A stretch of 64,000 nt of DNA from Mucilaginibacter rubeus (GCF_003286415.2 NZ_CP043450.1:62001-126000); one strand, 5' to 3'. Counted from the stretch's first letter, positions 1 through 10,500 are shown. The notes: generated by a model not told the origin, from the sequence alone. Numbers and translations are program-made.

Positions 1-1
1 C

Positions 2-2329
2 CTCAGTTCGCTGCTGCGTTTTTGGCAGGAGTTTACCAGTAACCGGGCCGCGGAAGCACTCAAAAGCATGGTTAAAACAACGGCGACAGTTTTGCGCCGG
101 CCTCAAGGAAAAGCCGAAGTAGATATCAGACAGCTGGTATCAGGCGATATCGTTTACCTGAGCGCGGGTGATATGATTCCGGCAGATTGTCGCGTAATGC
201 AGTCGAAAGATTTATTCATTAGCCAGGCCATGTTAACCGGTGAATCTTTACCGGTAGAGAAAAAGGAAGCGGCCGCATCAGATGCTGATACCGGTAACCT
301 GCTTGATCTGGATAACATCTGTTTTATGGGCACCAACGTAATCAGCGGTGCCGCTACAGCCGTGGTGGTAAATACGGGCAGCCAAACCTATTTCGGCAGC
401 ATCGGCAAAGCCATTTCGGGCAAACGTGCCGAAACAAGTTTCGACAAGGGCGTGAACAAGGTAAGCTGGCTGTTGATCCGTTTTATGTTAGTAATGGTGC
501 CCCTGGTATTTGTTGTGAATGGCGTTACCAAGGGTGATTGGGTTGAAGCATTGATGTTTGGGATCTCAGTGGCGGTTGGTTTAACACCAGAGATGCTGCC
601 CATGATTGTAACTGCCAACCTGGCCAAAGGCGCCCGTAATATGAGTAAACGTAAGGTGATTGTAAAGCGGTTGAATGCCATCCAAAACATCGGCGCGATG
701 AACATTTTATGTACAGACAAAACCGGTACGCTCACTATGGACAAAATTGTGCTGGAACGCCACCTTAACGTTTTTGGTACCGAGGATAACGAGGTAATGA
801 AATGGGCTTATCTGAATAGCTATCACCAAACCGGCCTGAAAAACCTGTTGGATATTGCCGTGCTGGAACATGCAGATGAGCATGCATGCCTTATTGAAGG
901 AGAGCGATATCAGAAAGTAGATGAGATCCCGTTCGATTTTCAGCGCCGCCGCATGTCTGTGATCCTGGAGGAAAACGATGGCCGCCATTTGCTCATTTGC
1001 AAGGGTGCCGTAGAAGAAATGCTGGATTTGTGCAGTCATGCTTTTGACCCGGGAGAAAATCATCAGCTGCAGATTCACAGCGACGCCATCATTTTGATGG
1101 ATGAAAAGATGCGTAAAACCGTGTTGGACACTACACGGAAATTAAATGAAGAAGGTTTGCGTGTTTTATTGATCGCGATCAAAGAGACCGACAAACGGCC
1201 GCTTACTTATTCCGTTGCAGATGAAAGCAATTTGATCCTGACCGGGTTTATCGGTTTTCTTGATCCTGCTAAGCCATCTACAAAACCTGCTATTGAAAGC
1301 CTGCATGAGCTGGGAGTTGAGGTTAAAGTACTCACCGGCGATAACGAGATTGTTGCCAGGAAGATCTGTAAAGATGTAGGTATCCCTGTTCAAAACGTTT
1401 TGCTGGGTAGCGAAATAGAACACTTGAATGATGAAGCGTTAAAGATCAGGTTGAATGATACAAGCATACTTGCCAAACTGAGCCCGATACAAAAATCGCG
1501 TATTGTAAAGCTGTTACAGGAGCAAGGCAATACCGTAGGTTTTATGGGCGATGGCATCAATGACGCGGCCGCGCTGCGGGATGCGGATGTAGGCATTTCT
1601 GTTGATACTGCCGTTGATATAGCTAAGGAAAGCGCGGATATCATCCTGCTGGAAAAAGACCTGATGGTGTTGCGTAAAGGCGTTATTTACGGCCGTCGCA
1701 CTTTTGGCAATATCATTAAATACATCAAGATGACTGCCAGCAGCAATTACGGCAATATGTTCAGTATGCTGGGTGCAAGCGCGCTGTTGCCATTTCTGCC
1801 TATGCTGCCGATACAACTCCTGGTGCAAAACCTGTTGTATGATATTTCCCAGATCTCTATCCCCTGGGATAGCATGGACAGGGAGTTTATAGATCAGCCA
1901 CAGCGGTGGGATGCAAGGGGCATCAGCAAGTTTATGCTTTACATAGGGCCTATCAGTTCAATATTTGATTACGCTATGTTCGCGGTGATGTTTTTCCTGT
2001 TCAAAGCCAATACGCCGGCGAATCAAAGCCTTTTCCAAAGCGGCTGGTTTATTGAGGGGCTGTTGTCTCAGACACTGATTGTGCATATGATCCGTACGCG
2101 TAAAATACCGTTTATTCAGAGCTGGGCAACGGCTCCGGTTCTGGCGCTAACTTCGCTGATTATGCTGATTGGGATTGCTTTGCCATTTTCGCCATTGGCG
2201 CCGGCGCTTAAGCTACAAGCCCTGCCACTAAGCTACTTCCCATGGCTGATAGGCATTTTGGCCAGCTATTGCGTGCTTACACAGTATGTTAAGAATTGGT
2301 TCATCAAACGGTTTGACCAATGGCTTTAA
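2..2329 (+). CDS. mgtA: Magnesium-translocating P-type ATPase (MgtA/MgtB type), 5' partial
   Basis: Inner-membrane P3-type ATPase that imports Mg2+ at the expense of ATP. The frame is open to the first base of the window, and codons before the first internal ATG at 68 still read as MgtA sequence (LRFWQEF...AAEALKSMV), so the gene begins upstream and the N-terminal membrane segments are missing. Visible family motifs are the actuator-domain TGES (about nt 236-247), the phosphorylation motif DKTGTLT (from nt 716) and the hinge MGDGINDAAALRDADVG (about nt 1540). Several hydrophobic C-terminal helices follow. A small membrane-protein gene overlaps its stop codon. Any Mg2+-sensing leader would lie outside the window. 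The family call is firm; choosing mgtA over mgtB is not. Confidence 0.93.
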   Translation, partial: LSSLLRFWQEFTSNRAAEALKSMVKTTATVLRRPQGKAEVDIRQLVSGDIVYLSAGDMIPADCRVMQSKDLFISQAMLTGESLPVEKKEAAASDADTGNLLDLDNICFMGTNVISGAATAVVVNTGSQTYFGSIGKAISGKRAETSFDKGVNKVSWLLIRFMLVMVPLVFVVNGVTKGDWVEALMFGISVAVGLTPEMLPMIVTANLAKGARNMSKRKVIVKRLNAIQNIGAMNILCTDKTGTLTMDKIVLERHLNVFGTEDNEVMKWAYLNSYHQTGLKNLLDIAVLEHADEHACLIEGERYQKVDEIPFDFQRRRMSVILEENDGRHLLICKGAVEEMLDLCSHAFDPGENHQLQIHSDAIILMDEKMRKTVLDTTRKLNEEGLRVLLIAIKETDKRPLTYSVADESNLILTGFIGFLDPAKPSTKPAIESLHELGVEVKVLTGDNEIVARKICKDVGIPVQNVLLGSEIEHLNDEALKIRLNDTSILAKLSPIQKSRIVKLLQEQGNTVGFMGDGINDAAALRDADVGISVDTAVDIAKESADIILLEKDLMVLRKGVIYGRRTFGNIIKYIKMTASSNYGNMFSMLGASALLPFLPMLPIQLLVQNLLYDISQISIPWDSMDREFIDQPQRWDARGISKFMLYIGPISSIFDYAMFAVMFFLFKANTPANQSLFQSGWFIEGLLSQTLIVHMIRTRKIPFIQSWATAPVLALTSLIMLIGIALPFSPLAPALKLQALPLSYFPWLIGILASYCVLTQYVKNWFIKRFDQWL

Positions 2330-2442
2330 AAAAGAAACGAAGCAAAAGAAAGAAAGCCCGTTTTTTATGGTGGCTTATTGCGGTCTTGCTTTTGATTTTG
2401 GTAAACTTGTTAGTCGGCAAATGGCTTTTGCCGCATAAATAA
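2320..2442 (+). CDS. 40-residue basic single-pass membrane microprotein overlapping mgtA
   Basis: A short reading frame begins at an ATG that overlaps the last codons and stop of the Mg2+ ATPase gene (shift to another frame, 10-base overlap) and ends at TAA 2440-2442. The product starts with a dense Lys/Arg stretch (MALKKKRSKRKKAR), followed by one hydrophobic helix of about 20 residues and a short tail. This is a typical N-in single-pass topology. The overlap suggests translational coupling, so it would be made with the transporter. Small membrane peptides that act on MgtA/MgtB are known in enteric bacteria (MgtR, MgtS), but I see no sequence match to them. The role is inferred from position and topology only. 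Confidence 0.5.
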   Translation: MALKKKRSKRKKARFLWWLIAVLLLILVNLLVGKWLLPHK

Positions 2443-2498
2443 TTAACTCATTTTATTTTTTACCGGTAAGCGCTCTTCAGGGGGCGCCTGCCATAGCT

Positions 2499-3827
2499 AT
2501 GCCTAAATTTATGCAAAAAGTATTTTTTACAATCCTTACTTTATTAATGATCTCCGCCGGAGCGATGGCGCAAAAAGCTGATTCAACTTTGTCAAATCCT
2601 TTCAGCCTGCACTTTCAGCAAACGGTTATTACGCAGTATAAGCCCGGGTTCAGCGCATTGTATACCGGGCTCAATAGCCTTTCTCCAGGCGGCGAAACAC
2701 AAACGTCTATTACATCTACCTTATTTGGCGCTGCACGCTTGTGGCGCGGCGCAACTGCGGTATTTAATCCGGAGTTGTCTGGTGGTTCTGGTCTGAGTAA
2801 AACCACTGGTATTGCAGGTTTTCCCAACGGCGAAACTTTTAGGGTGAACAGCGTTGCACCGGCCATTTATATTGCCCGTTTGTACCTTACACAGCGGTTT
2901 GAATGGGGAAAAGAAAAAGATACCGTTGCCGACGATGTGAACCAGCCGGCAAGTGTGCAAAGTAAACGTTACTTCTCGGTAACAGCAGGCAAATTTGGAA
3001 TGGCCGACTTTTTTGACGGCAATACATTTAGTCATGATCCACGCAGCCAGTTCATGAACTGGTCGCTCATGGATAATGGGGCGTGGGACTACCCGGCTAA
3101 CACCCGCGGATATGTATTGGGGCTGTATACCGAACTTGGGCAACTCACCTGGACACTACGGTTTGCTTTTACGTTGAGTGTAACAGAAGCCAATTCATCT
3201 ACCTGGGATGGAAAAATCGGTAAAGCCAATACTCAGACTCTGGAGTTTGAAAAACGTTATCAGGTTGTAAATCGCCCAGGAGTATTTCGAATCTTAACAT
3301 TTATGAACAATGGTAAAATGGGCAATTATCGTGAGGCCATCCGGGAAAATCCGGTTACGCCGGTAGTGGATACCACCCAGCGTTATGGCCGCCACAAATA
3401 TGGATTTGGCATTAACGCCGAACAATATTTAAGTAAGGATTTTGGCGTATTTGCAAAGGTTAGCTGGAACGACGGGCATACACAAATCTGGTATTTTACC
3501 GAGATTGACCGCTCTTTGAGTTTTGGCGGTGTGCTGAAAGGGAACTTATGGAAACGCCCGGATGATGAACTGGCATTGGCCTTTGTGGCCAACGGGCTTT
3601 CGTCACCACACCGGGACTATCTGGCGGCCGGTGGTTATGGCTTCATCATTGGTGATGGAAAACTCAACTATTCGTCAGAAATGATCGCTGAACTTTACTA
3701 TAAGATCAATGCCTGGCAGAAAAAGCTTTGGCTTTCGCCAGACTACCAGTTTGTACTGCACCCCGCTTATAATGCAGACAGAGGTCCGGTACATGTTTTA
3801 GGAATCCGGGCGCATGTGGAATTCTAA
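2499..3827 (+). CDS. OprB-like carbohydrate porin
   Basis: Predicted outer-membrane beta-barrel of 442 residues with a Sec signal peptide (cleavage near GAMAQ). Barrel-type alternating strands run throughout and the chain ends in a terminal Phe (HVEF), which is typical of outer-membrane proteins. The segments around KFGMADFFDGNTFSHDPRSQFMNW and GAWDYPANTRGYVLGLY resemble the OprB carbohydrate-selective porin family, which lets sugars diffuse through the outer membrane. Two starts are possible (2499, or 2511 four codons later); neither has a strong ribosome site. A good terminator follows at 3904-3938. A secreted fructan hydrolase gene lies 620 bp downstream on the same strand, so sugar entry for that enzyme's products is plausible but not shown. 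Confidence 0.75.
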   Translation: MPKFMQKVFFTILTLLMISAGAMAQKADSTLSNPFSLHFQQTVITQYKPGFSALYTGLNSLSPGGETQTSITSTLFGAARLWRGATAVFNPELSGGSGLSKTTGIAGFPNGETFRVNSVAPAIYIARLYLTQRFEWGKEKDTVADDVNQPASVQSKRYFSVTAGKFGMADFFDGNTFSHDPRSQFMNWSLMDNGAWDYPANTRGYVLGLYTELGQLTWTLRFAFTLSVTEANSSTWDGKIGKANTQTLEFEKRYQVVNRPGVFRILTFMNNGKMGNYREAIRENPVTPVVDTTQRYGRHKYGFGINAEQYLSKDFGVFAKVSWNDGHTQIWYFTEIDRSLSFGGVLKGNLWKRPDDELALAFVANGLSSPHRDYLAAGGYGFIIGDGKLNYSSEMIAELYYKINAWQKKLWLSPDYQFVLHPAYNADRGPVHVLGIRAHVEF

Positions 3828-3903
3828 AAGATATAGGGGATAGTCCGGCCGGTTAGATTAATGGCTTAAAGTTAGCTATACTTCGGACCCGGCTCCTGGA
3901 GCG

Positions 3904-3938
3904 AAAAGGAAACGTTAATTTTAAACGTTTCCTTTTTT
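3904..3938 (+). terminator. Rho-independent terminator after the porin gene
   Basis: A nine-base-pair stem GGAAACGTT (3908-3916) / AACGTTTCC (3924-3932) with a 7-base loop. It is flanked by AAAA on the left and TTTTTT on the right, so it could work in both directions. Confidence 0.75.
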
Positions 3939-3993
3939 ATGCTTAAAACTTTTGAAAAATTCAATAACATAAAGTCAAAACCCGCTCTCCCGG

Positions 3994-4302
3994 ATGGAAT
4001 CGTATCTGCCTGAATCTGCAGTGGGTACAAGCGTTAAAACTTTCAGCTTGCAACAGCTTAATAAAGCCCGCAAACGGGTGGACGATACTAATGACAAACT
4101 ATTGCATCCCGATAACGCAGTCACCGGCAGGCGAATTAACGTCAAACATGAGATTACTCCGGGTAAACAAGCGATGATTGATTTACCCAAAGGACAGTCA
4201 GCGGTTCGCTATATCGTAATAAAACTAAAAATATCTAACATAGAATATTACAAACAAGCGCTTCGCTCAACTATATTGCAGACAAAATTTGATGGCGAGT
4301 AA
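3994..4302 (+). pseudogene. Remnant of a DUF2961 / GH172-like protein gene
   Basis: A 102-residue open frame without a signal peptide. Its C-terminal part (LPKGQSAVRYIVIKL, then ALRSTILQTKFDGE) resembles the segment that in DUF2961/GH172 proteins precedes the conserved G-D-F-F motif. The expected continuation is absent because the frame stops directly after FDGE, and the family is normally three or more times longer. I read this as the internal relic of a decayed glycoside hydrolase gene rather than a functional small gene. A further 33-codon open frame at 4315-4416 has no recognisable product. The remnant sits just upstream of a GH32 gene, which suggests that a larger sugar-use locus was once here. 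The family assignment is from pattern memory and is moderate. Confidence 0.45.
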
Positions 4303-4445
4303 ATTGTAGTCATTATGCAAAACGAAGAAAATAAACATCTACTGGTACGGGTTCAGCAAGGCAAAAAGCGCAGTGGCCAAAAAACAAAGCCAGCCAACAC
4401 CATTACCAACAATTAAATAAAAACCAAGACACTAAACTATAGCAT

Positions 4446-5969
4446 ATGAATAAAGTTAAATTATTATGCCTGGGATTGATCACAATAACAGGCAGCGCTT
4501 TTGCCCAGGAAAAGGGTGTGCCAACGCCGCAATGGCGGCCGGCATATCACTTTACACCACAAAACAACTGGACAAATGATCCTAACGGCCTGATATTTTT
4601 AAATGGCGAATTCAATTTATATTACCAGCACAACCCTTTTGAAAACAAATGGGGACACATGAGCTGGGGCCATGCCACCAGTAAGGACCTGATCAGCTGG
4701 AAACATCTCCCTGTTGCCATTCCCGAAGTCATTACAAAAGATACCACTACGTGGATCTATTCGGGTTCGGCGGTATTGGATAAAAACAATACCAGTGGTT
4801 TTGGCGTAAACGGAAAACCTCCATTGGTAGCCATTTTTACTGCCGATCAGCCTAAACAGAAAAAAGAATCGCAATTTATTGCCTATAGTAACGATGGAGG
4901 CTTAAGTTATAAGCAATATGCTAAAAACCCGGTTATCGACCTGAATATGCATGATTTTCGTGATCCCAACGTTTTCTGGCATGAGGAGTCAAAGCAATGG
5001 GTAATGACCGTTTCAATGGTTGATGAGCATATGGTAAGGTTTTACGGCTCAAAAAACCTGAAAGATTGGACTAAGCTAAGCGATTTTGGTCCGGCGGGGT
5101 TTACTAAAAACGGCTGGGAATGCCCGTCTATACTTCCGTTGGTAGTTGATGGTAATCCGGCCAATATCAAGTGGGTACTTTTTGTATCGCTGGGAGGCGA
5201 GCATGGTCCGCTGATCCAATATTTTGTAGGCGATTTTGACGGTACAACTTTCAAGAACATTAACGATAACAGCAAAATTTTAAAAACGGATTATGGCGAT
5301 GCTTTTTATGCCGCCATAGCCTGGCGTGATGCCCCTCAAAACAAAAAGATCCTGTTAGGCTGGCTGCAAAACGGAAGACAGGAAACTTACCCATGGAAAG
5401 GCCAGATGTCTATCCCGCATGACCTTTCTTTGAAAACTACAAGCGAAGGATTGGTACTTAATCAACTGCCATCGGTGTTTGTAACCAAAGCTTTGCCTAA
5501 ATATGCTAAAGGTAAGCCGGTTGAAAAAAAGAATGTGACTATCGGTAGCTCCGGTCTGAAGCTTCCCGGCGATGGTAACGCCTATTGGATAGATGCGGAG
5601 TTTGATATTAAAAACGCCAAAAGAGTTGGATTTAATGTGGTTGAAAAAGCAGGTACCGATAAAAAGGTAGTAGTAGGCTATGATGCCGAAAAGCAACAAC
5701 TTTTTGTTGATTGCACCGGCTCCGAAAAGAATAATAAATCGCCCGAAAACCTGGTGCAAACAGCTCCGATGAGTATAACCGGCGGAATTGTTAAGATCAA
5801 GGTCTTGGTTGACAGGTCTTCGCTGGAAGTATTTGGCAACGATGGTGAGAAAGTAATTTCAACAATGATCTACCCGGATAAAGAAGCGACAGGTTTATCG
5901 GCCTTTGCCGATGGCGAGGCGGCTATTAAAAACTTAAAATTGTGGAATTTGAATAACGATGTAAAGTAA
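4446..5969 (+). CDS. Secreted GH32 fructan hydrolase (levanase / exo-inulinase / invertase-like)
   Basis: A 507-residue glycoside hydrolase family 32 enzyme that releases fructose from levan, inulin or sucrose. A signal peptide ends near residue 20 (GSAFA-Q), so it acts in the periplasm or outside. All three GH32 active-site blocks are present: WTNDPNG at 42-48 with nucleophile Asp45, FRDPNVF at 171-177 with the transition-state Asp173, and ECPS at 225-228 with acid/base Glu225. The C-terminal third (from about residue 350) is the usual beta-sandwich module. A terminator follows at 5987-6031. No SusC/D, fructokinase or regulator adjoins it; the only neighbours are a carbohydrate porin and a decayed hydrolase remnant. 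Specificity within GH32 cannot be read from sequence alone. Confidence 0.93.
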   Translation: MNKVKLLCLGLITITGSAFAQEKGVPTPQWRPAYHFTPQNNWTNDPNGLIFLNGEFNLYYQHNPFENKWGHMSWGHATSKDLISWKHLPVAIPEVITKDTTTWIYSGSAVLDKNNTSGFGVNGKPPLVAIFTADQPKQKKESQFIAYSNDGGLSYKQYAKNPVIDLNMHDFRDPNVFWHEESKQWVMTVSMVDEHMVRFYGSKNLKDWTKLSDFGPAGFTKNGWECPSILPLVVDGNPANIKWVLFVSLGGEHGPLIQYFVGDFDGTTFKNINDNSKILKTDYGDAFYAAIAWRDAPQNKKILLGWLQNGRQETYPWKGQMSIPHDLSLKTTSEGLVLNQLPSVFVTKALPKYAKGKPVEKKNVTIGSSGLKLPGDGNAYWIDAEFDIKNAKRVGFNVVEKAGTDKKVVVGYDAEKQQLFVDCTGSEKNNKSPENLVQTAPMSITGGIVKIKVLVDRSSLEVFGNDGEKVISTMIYPDKEATGLSAFADGEAAIKNLKLWNLNNDVK

Positions 5970-5986
5970 TACAGATCGTTTCCTGT

Positions 5987-6031
5987 AAAAAGCCGGTGTT
6001 TCTTGAAAAGATACACCGGCTTTTCTTTTTG
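5987..6031 (+). terminator. Terminator after the GH32 gene (also faces the convergent reductase gene)
   Basis: Stem AAAAGCCGGTGT (to 5999) pairs with ACACCGGCTTTT (6013-6024), followed by a T-rich run. The A-rich left flank would serve the convergent minus-strand gene ending at 6037. Confidence 0.8.
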
Positions 6032-6036
6032 TCAGC

Positions 6037-6603
6037 CTATACCGGTAGGTATTTATTAAGCACCTTCCCGTTGTTGTAAGCTACTGAGCTTTCCAATTTT
6101 AGAATCTTTCTCTCCTTAAATATGGATAGTCCGCTTCCGATGGCAACCGGGCATGTGAAAATAAAATATTCGTCGATAAGGTTTAGGCTGATTAATGAGC
6201 TCACAAAATCGATGCCCCCGTAAACCAGGATGTCTTTGCCGGCCTGGTTTTTGAGTGCCTTTACAACGGTGGCCAGGTCTCCGTTTTCAACTTCTACATT
6301 GGCACCGTTTACGGCCGTTTCTGTACTGCTGAAAACAACTTTACGCATATTTACAATCAACTGTCCTAAAGTTCGCTGAGGGCCATCGGGTTGATTATCG
6401 GCTACATTTTGCCAGTGTTCCATGAATCCTGATTTGGCCAGCTTACTTCCCAGTAAAAGGGTATCGCTGCTGTCGGCCAGATCTACTATTTTTTGAAGGC
6501 CGGCTTCATCTCCGCCGGAGAGAAATACCCAGTCGTTTTCGCCGTTTGGCCCGGCTGCAAAACCATCAATGCTTATCTGTATCTGTAATTTTAACTTTCT
6601 CAT
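6037..6603 (-). CDS. RibD C-terminal/dihydrofolate reductase-like protein
   Basis: A 188-residue protein of the RibD_C / DHFR-like fold (YwjB/YyaP type). It starts MRKLKLQIQISIDGFAAGPNGENDW, with the family's ISxDG...G...DW signature at the N-terminus. A Gly-containing block, ILVYGGIDFVSSLI, lies near residue 145, followed by LNLIDEYFIF, which matches the NADPH-binding end of the fold. The frame is open upstream to another possible start at 6663, but those 20 extra residues lack family character, so the ATG at 6603 is preferred. Such proteins are predicted NADPH-dependent reductases of unknown substrate. It is convergent with the GH32 gene and stands alone. Confidence 0.8.
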   Translation of the reverse strand: MRKLKLQIQISIDGFAAGPNGENDWVFLSGGDEAGLQKIVDLADSSDTLLLGSKLAKSGFMEHWQNVADNQPDGPQRTLGQLIVNMRKVVFSSTETAVNGANVEVENGDLATVVKALKNQAGKDILVYGGIDFVSSLISLNLIDEYFIFTCPVAIGSGLSIFKERKILKLESSVAYNNGKVLNKYLPV

Positions 6604-6821
6604 ATAAATAGTTTTTAATAAATGATCGTTGTTTTGTTCATAACAAAGATCATTAAAGGGCATATAACAAGGCGGGTGTAATCACGACCAACAAGAGGTG
6701 ATTTGCGGCAAAAAATGCGAGGTATTTAAAATGATGTTTCGAAAACTTCATATTTTTAATTCACCATGATTTTTCAATAACTTGCTTTCGGAAGCACTTA
6801 ATCCCTGACCTTACATTTCCC

Positions 6822-7550
6822 ATGCATCAAAATATCAGAGCGGACAAGCCATTAATAAAAAATAGGTTTTGGTTACTCTTGCTATTGAGTTTATTTACCT
6901 CCTGTGCAAGACCAAATGGAGATTGGAAAACGATTGAATTAGGCCGGTACCTACTGGATGTTCCGCAGGATTTTAACTTCAAACTTCAAAATGGTATCGA
7001 CTCGCAGGGAGGTGAAATTACGAATGATACAATTAAGCTTTATACAGATTTTGGCTACTATACCGATACCTTATTTCAAACACCCCAGGAGTATTTAAAT
7101 AAACGCTGGTTTATTTTTGACGCGCAAACACAGTTTGAAAAACCGGGGATTACTTACGATAACAACACTTATCCTAAAATAGATGTTATTGCTATCAGAC
7201 CGTCAACTGTTCAGGATAGCGATAAAGTCGGCTTTTTTAGTGGTTCAGATTATATTGCCACATGTAAACATGAAAACAGGTTGTTTAACTGGCCTGTAAA
7301 ATTGCCCCAGGATATAAAACGGCATATTGTTAAGATAGATACCTTTAATCATTTGTACAGGCGATTGGCTGTGCCGATTAATGGAACAATGGGCGAAACC
7401 GCTGTTTATATGCGTGATAAAAGGAGTTATAATAATTCGATAGGTAATTATTACGGTATCGTAATTGGCACAGATTCGCTTTCTGTAAAACAGCAAATCT
7501 TGGTATTAAAGATATTTAATACCCTCCGTCCCAAGCTGGCGCATAATTAG
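6822..7550 (+). CDS. Hypothetical lipoprotein
   Basis: A 242-residue protein with a basic N-terminus, a run of leucines and a lipobox ending in Cys28 (LFTSC), so it is probably a lipid-anchored envelope protein. The rest has mixed charge with no motif I recognise. Two Cys-free halves contain repeated tyrosine/aspartate-rich strands. It stands alone between the reductase and the very large membrane protein gene, which runs towards it and ends only 6 bp away (7557). No function is proposed. Confidence 0.65.
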   Translation: MHQNIRADKPLIKNRFWLLLLLSLFTSCARPNGDWKTIELGRYLLDVPQDFNFKLQNGIDSQGGEITNDTIKLYTDFGYYTDTLFQTPQEYLNKRWFIFDAQTQFEKPGITYDNNTYPKIDVIAIRPSTVQDSDKVGFFSGSDYIATCKHENRLFNWPVKLPQDIKRHIVKIDTFNHLYRRLAVPINGTMGETAVYMRDKRSYNNSIGNYYGIVIGTDSLSVKQQILVLKIFNTLRPKLAHN

Positions 7551-7556
7551 GTTACC

Positions 7557-10500
7557 TTAAGCGGTTTTCTGAGTATTACTATTGCTACCAAGCATAGAAA
7601 GCACTTTTAACACAGCAGGTATGCCGGCGCCAAGTGCAGTAATGTAAGTTAATATTTGACTATAAGCTTCCTGTTGCGATACGATCAGGAAGATCAATAT
7701 GCCTATTATCGATAGGTTCAATGGCACTTTCAGGCTGCTCCAGTTGCCGGTATCTTTTACCTGGGCTTTAATGCGTTCAACCTCGCTGTTACCAATGGCA
7801 GTCAGGATATAATTGCGAAAACCTTTGTTAAACAGCATCAGGGTGCCCTGGCTCCTGGTGATCAGTCCTTTGTATATCAGCATGCTCAGGTTATAATCAT
7901 CGTAAGGATTAACCAGGCCATCTTCGGCCAGGTCATAAAGCAAAAATTTCTCTTCCTTGGTGAGCGACTGCCAGATATAAGTATAAAAATAATGCGAGCT
8001 GATTTGCATTTTAAAAATCAGGGTATCGGTTGCAAGGCCCACACCTTCGTCATTGAGCAATGGCAGGGTGTCCATCGCTTTTTCTTTCATATCATGGAGG
8101 TAGTGAGTATAGCGCGTTTCTTCTGTTATGCTGTGCCTTAAATTCTTGATATTTTTAGGCAAATGTGGTGCAGTGGGCGTTGCTTTTAGTTTTACCCGGC
8201 GCGCAAAATGCAGACGCCATTCTCTCTCAGATGCTTTGCTGCGTACCCTTGTAACGGCGTTTTTCTTTTTCTTCCGCAACCGTACACCTGTGCCCTGCAA
8301 TGGCTGTATAATGATCCGGAAATGCCCTAACAATACATGCCAGCGTTCCAGTTCACTTTCTGATACATTGCCGTCGCGTTTAGATGAATCGGCACTTGCA
8401 GTGCCCGCGGTTTGCGCTTTATCAGCATTGTTTTTTCTTTGCTCCTCGGTAAATGAATCAAGGAAAGTAAGCGGGTGCACCGTTGATATGATCATGATCT
8501 TACTTTTGCCCTGCAACATCAGCGATTCCAAAAAATTGAGCTTTATGCTATTGGTCTGGGAATCTTTAATGTTGTATTCAAAGTGGTTTATAATAACAAG
8601 TTTGTTGCTTTTTTTTAAGGCATCTGCTTTGCATTTTTTCCAGTCTTCATCGTCGTTTTCTGTGGGTATCCTGATCATATCAGCCACGAATACATTATCG
8701 TCGGGCCTGGTGCCTTCGCTGTACAATAAAGGTTTACCGTGTTTGTCTTTAAATAGCCTGCTTTTTATTTTGTTCTGAATGTTTTTTAGCTTGCCTGAAC
8801 CCGGAGGCCCAACTATTAGCAACAGGGAGTTCAGTTTATCATCAAGCAGCAATTGTTCATCCATTTCCCGCCAGCCATCCTGCGAGGGGAGCCCCAAAGC
8901 AAATAGTTTTCTTATCACATTATGGATCATGTAAAAGAAACCGACAACCAACAGGCTGAGTAAAATTACCGGTATTAAATAATGTAAATCAAATATGGCC
9001 TCAAATGATGGGTGATAGCCAAGGGCCGCCGAACCAAGGCCAAGAAAGGCTTTGTCAGTCAGTTTGTAAATTGTATTTGTTGATATGTCATTTGTGTTGG
9101 TAAGCTTGTTGAAAAAAGCATCGGAGCCCACATTGGCATAAACCATGTTATTGCTTCTTATTTCGATATCTTTTACCTGCAGCTTAAAAGCATTTAATAA
9201 TTGCACGGTCAGGAAGTCTTCTTTAAGATACCGTCCGTAGTGTTCAACGCTGTCGATATGTTTTTGATCCGAAACGATACCATAATTATTGATAAACGAA
9301 CTATCAATGTATGCACCAACGGGGAGTTTGCCTTGCTCAATGGTATTCTTCGGCATTTTTTGAACCAGATCTTTAGCAAAATGGAAGTGTTTATACCTGG
9401 TCTCTAAATTTTGCTCATAGTTAGATGCGTATATGAAAAAGAAGGCAACAGGGATGCCGCTGGTTATAACAAGGCGCGTAGTAGCCATAAAGGCAAAGCT
9501 GTGGGTGTAGGTCCAGAAAGAGGTTTCTGTTTTTTTTAGCGATTTGATGGTTATAAACAATTGGGGAAAATGTTGTTGGGTTTTGCTCATTAACCAGTTG
9601 CTAAGCGGCCTGATATAAATGGCTGAGGTAACTGTAAGCGCGAAGAAGATTAATCCTGCTTCATATAAAAAAAGCATATATAAGTGGTGTGCCGTAAGTG
9701 TAGTAAGCGCGGCCCCGTCAACCAGCAGAATAAATGCAAGCAGCCATGCAATAGCATATAGCTTAAAATTCAGATTATAGCTTTGGTTTCTGCCGTAATC
9801 AATAGCAAATAAAACGTTGGGGTAAATGCCTATGAAAGTGATGGAAAAAAGGATGAGGTACAGTGATTTAAGGAATGAATTCTGATCGATACTTGCGAGC
9901 ATGCATATAATAACTACTATATTGATAACTATAATAAGATTGTATTGCCTGTGAAAACATCTTTTTGGCCCTATCCATGAGGTTTCAAAGAGTTGCTTCT
10001 TAAAAAACGAACGTTTGGCGGATACAAAAAATACTATGGCGAATTGTGTGATGAGAAACAGTAACAGAAATATCAGCATGGCTATGGTAAATGCATAGGC
10101 CTGCATATCACGGTTATCATTATATTCCTGGCTTTCAAAAATTACAACAAAATAAGGCAGGCCTTTTACCGGCTTAATTTTAATATTGAGTTCGCGCCCA
10201 TAATAGGTTGCCGTAAAGCCGGTGTCTGATTTTGCTTCCAGGCAACTTACCAGGCTGGTACTATCGGCAAATTCGCTTTTCAGGTTCTCGTTTAAATTTC
10301 TGTTGGTGATGCTATGGTACAATACCTTTCCATTGTTGTTGATAATAGCAAACTGGTAGCCATCGGGCGTTGTAACATGGTCTAAGCTTTTCATCGTAAA
10401 CGTCATAGCTGCCACCGCCGCCGGCTGACTTAGTTTTGACGTTGATTTTATAGCCAGTACAGATCTGAAGGTTTCGTTGGTGACAGAAAAAATTTGATCC

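Noticed and set aside
2721..3143. A 140-codon minus-strand frame inside the porin gene
   Set aside because: It is antisense to a complete porin with signal peptide and barrel strands; no motif is seen.
4315..4416. A 33-codon frame between the DUF2961 remnant and GH32
   Set aside because: No start-site support, hydrophobic segment or family pattern; it is probably part of the same decayed region.
8128..8778. A 216-codon open frame on the plus strand
   Set aside because: It lies wholly antisense to the well-supported giant membrane protein gene, and its product is low-complexity Ser/Leu/Phe-rich sequence with no domain pattern.
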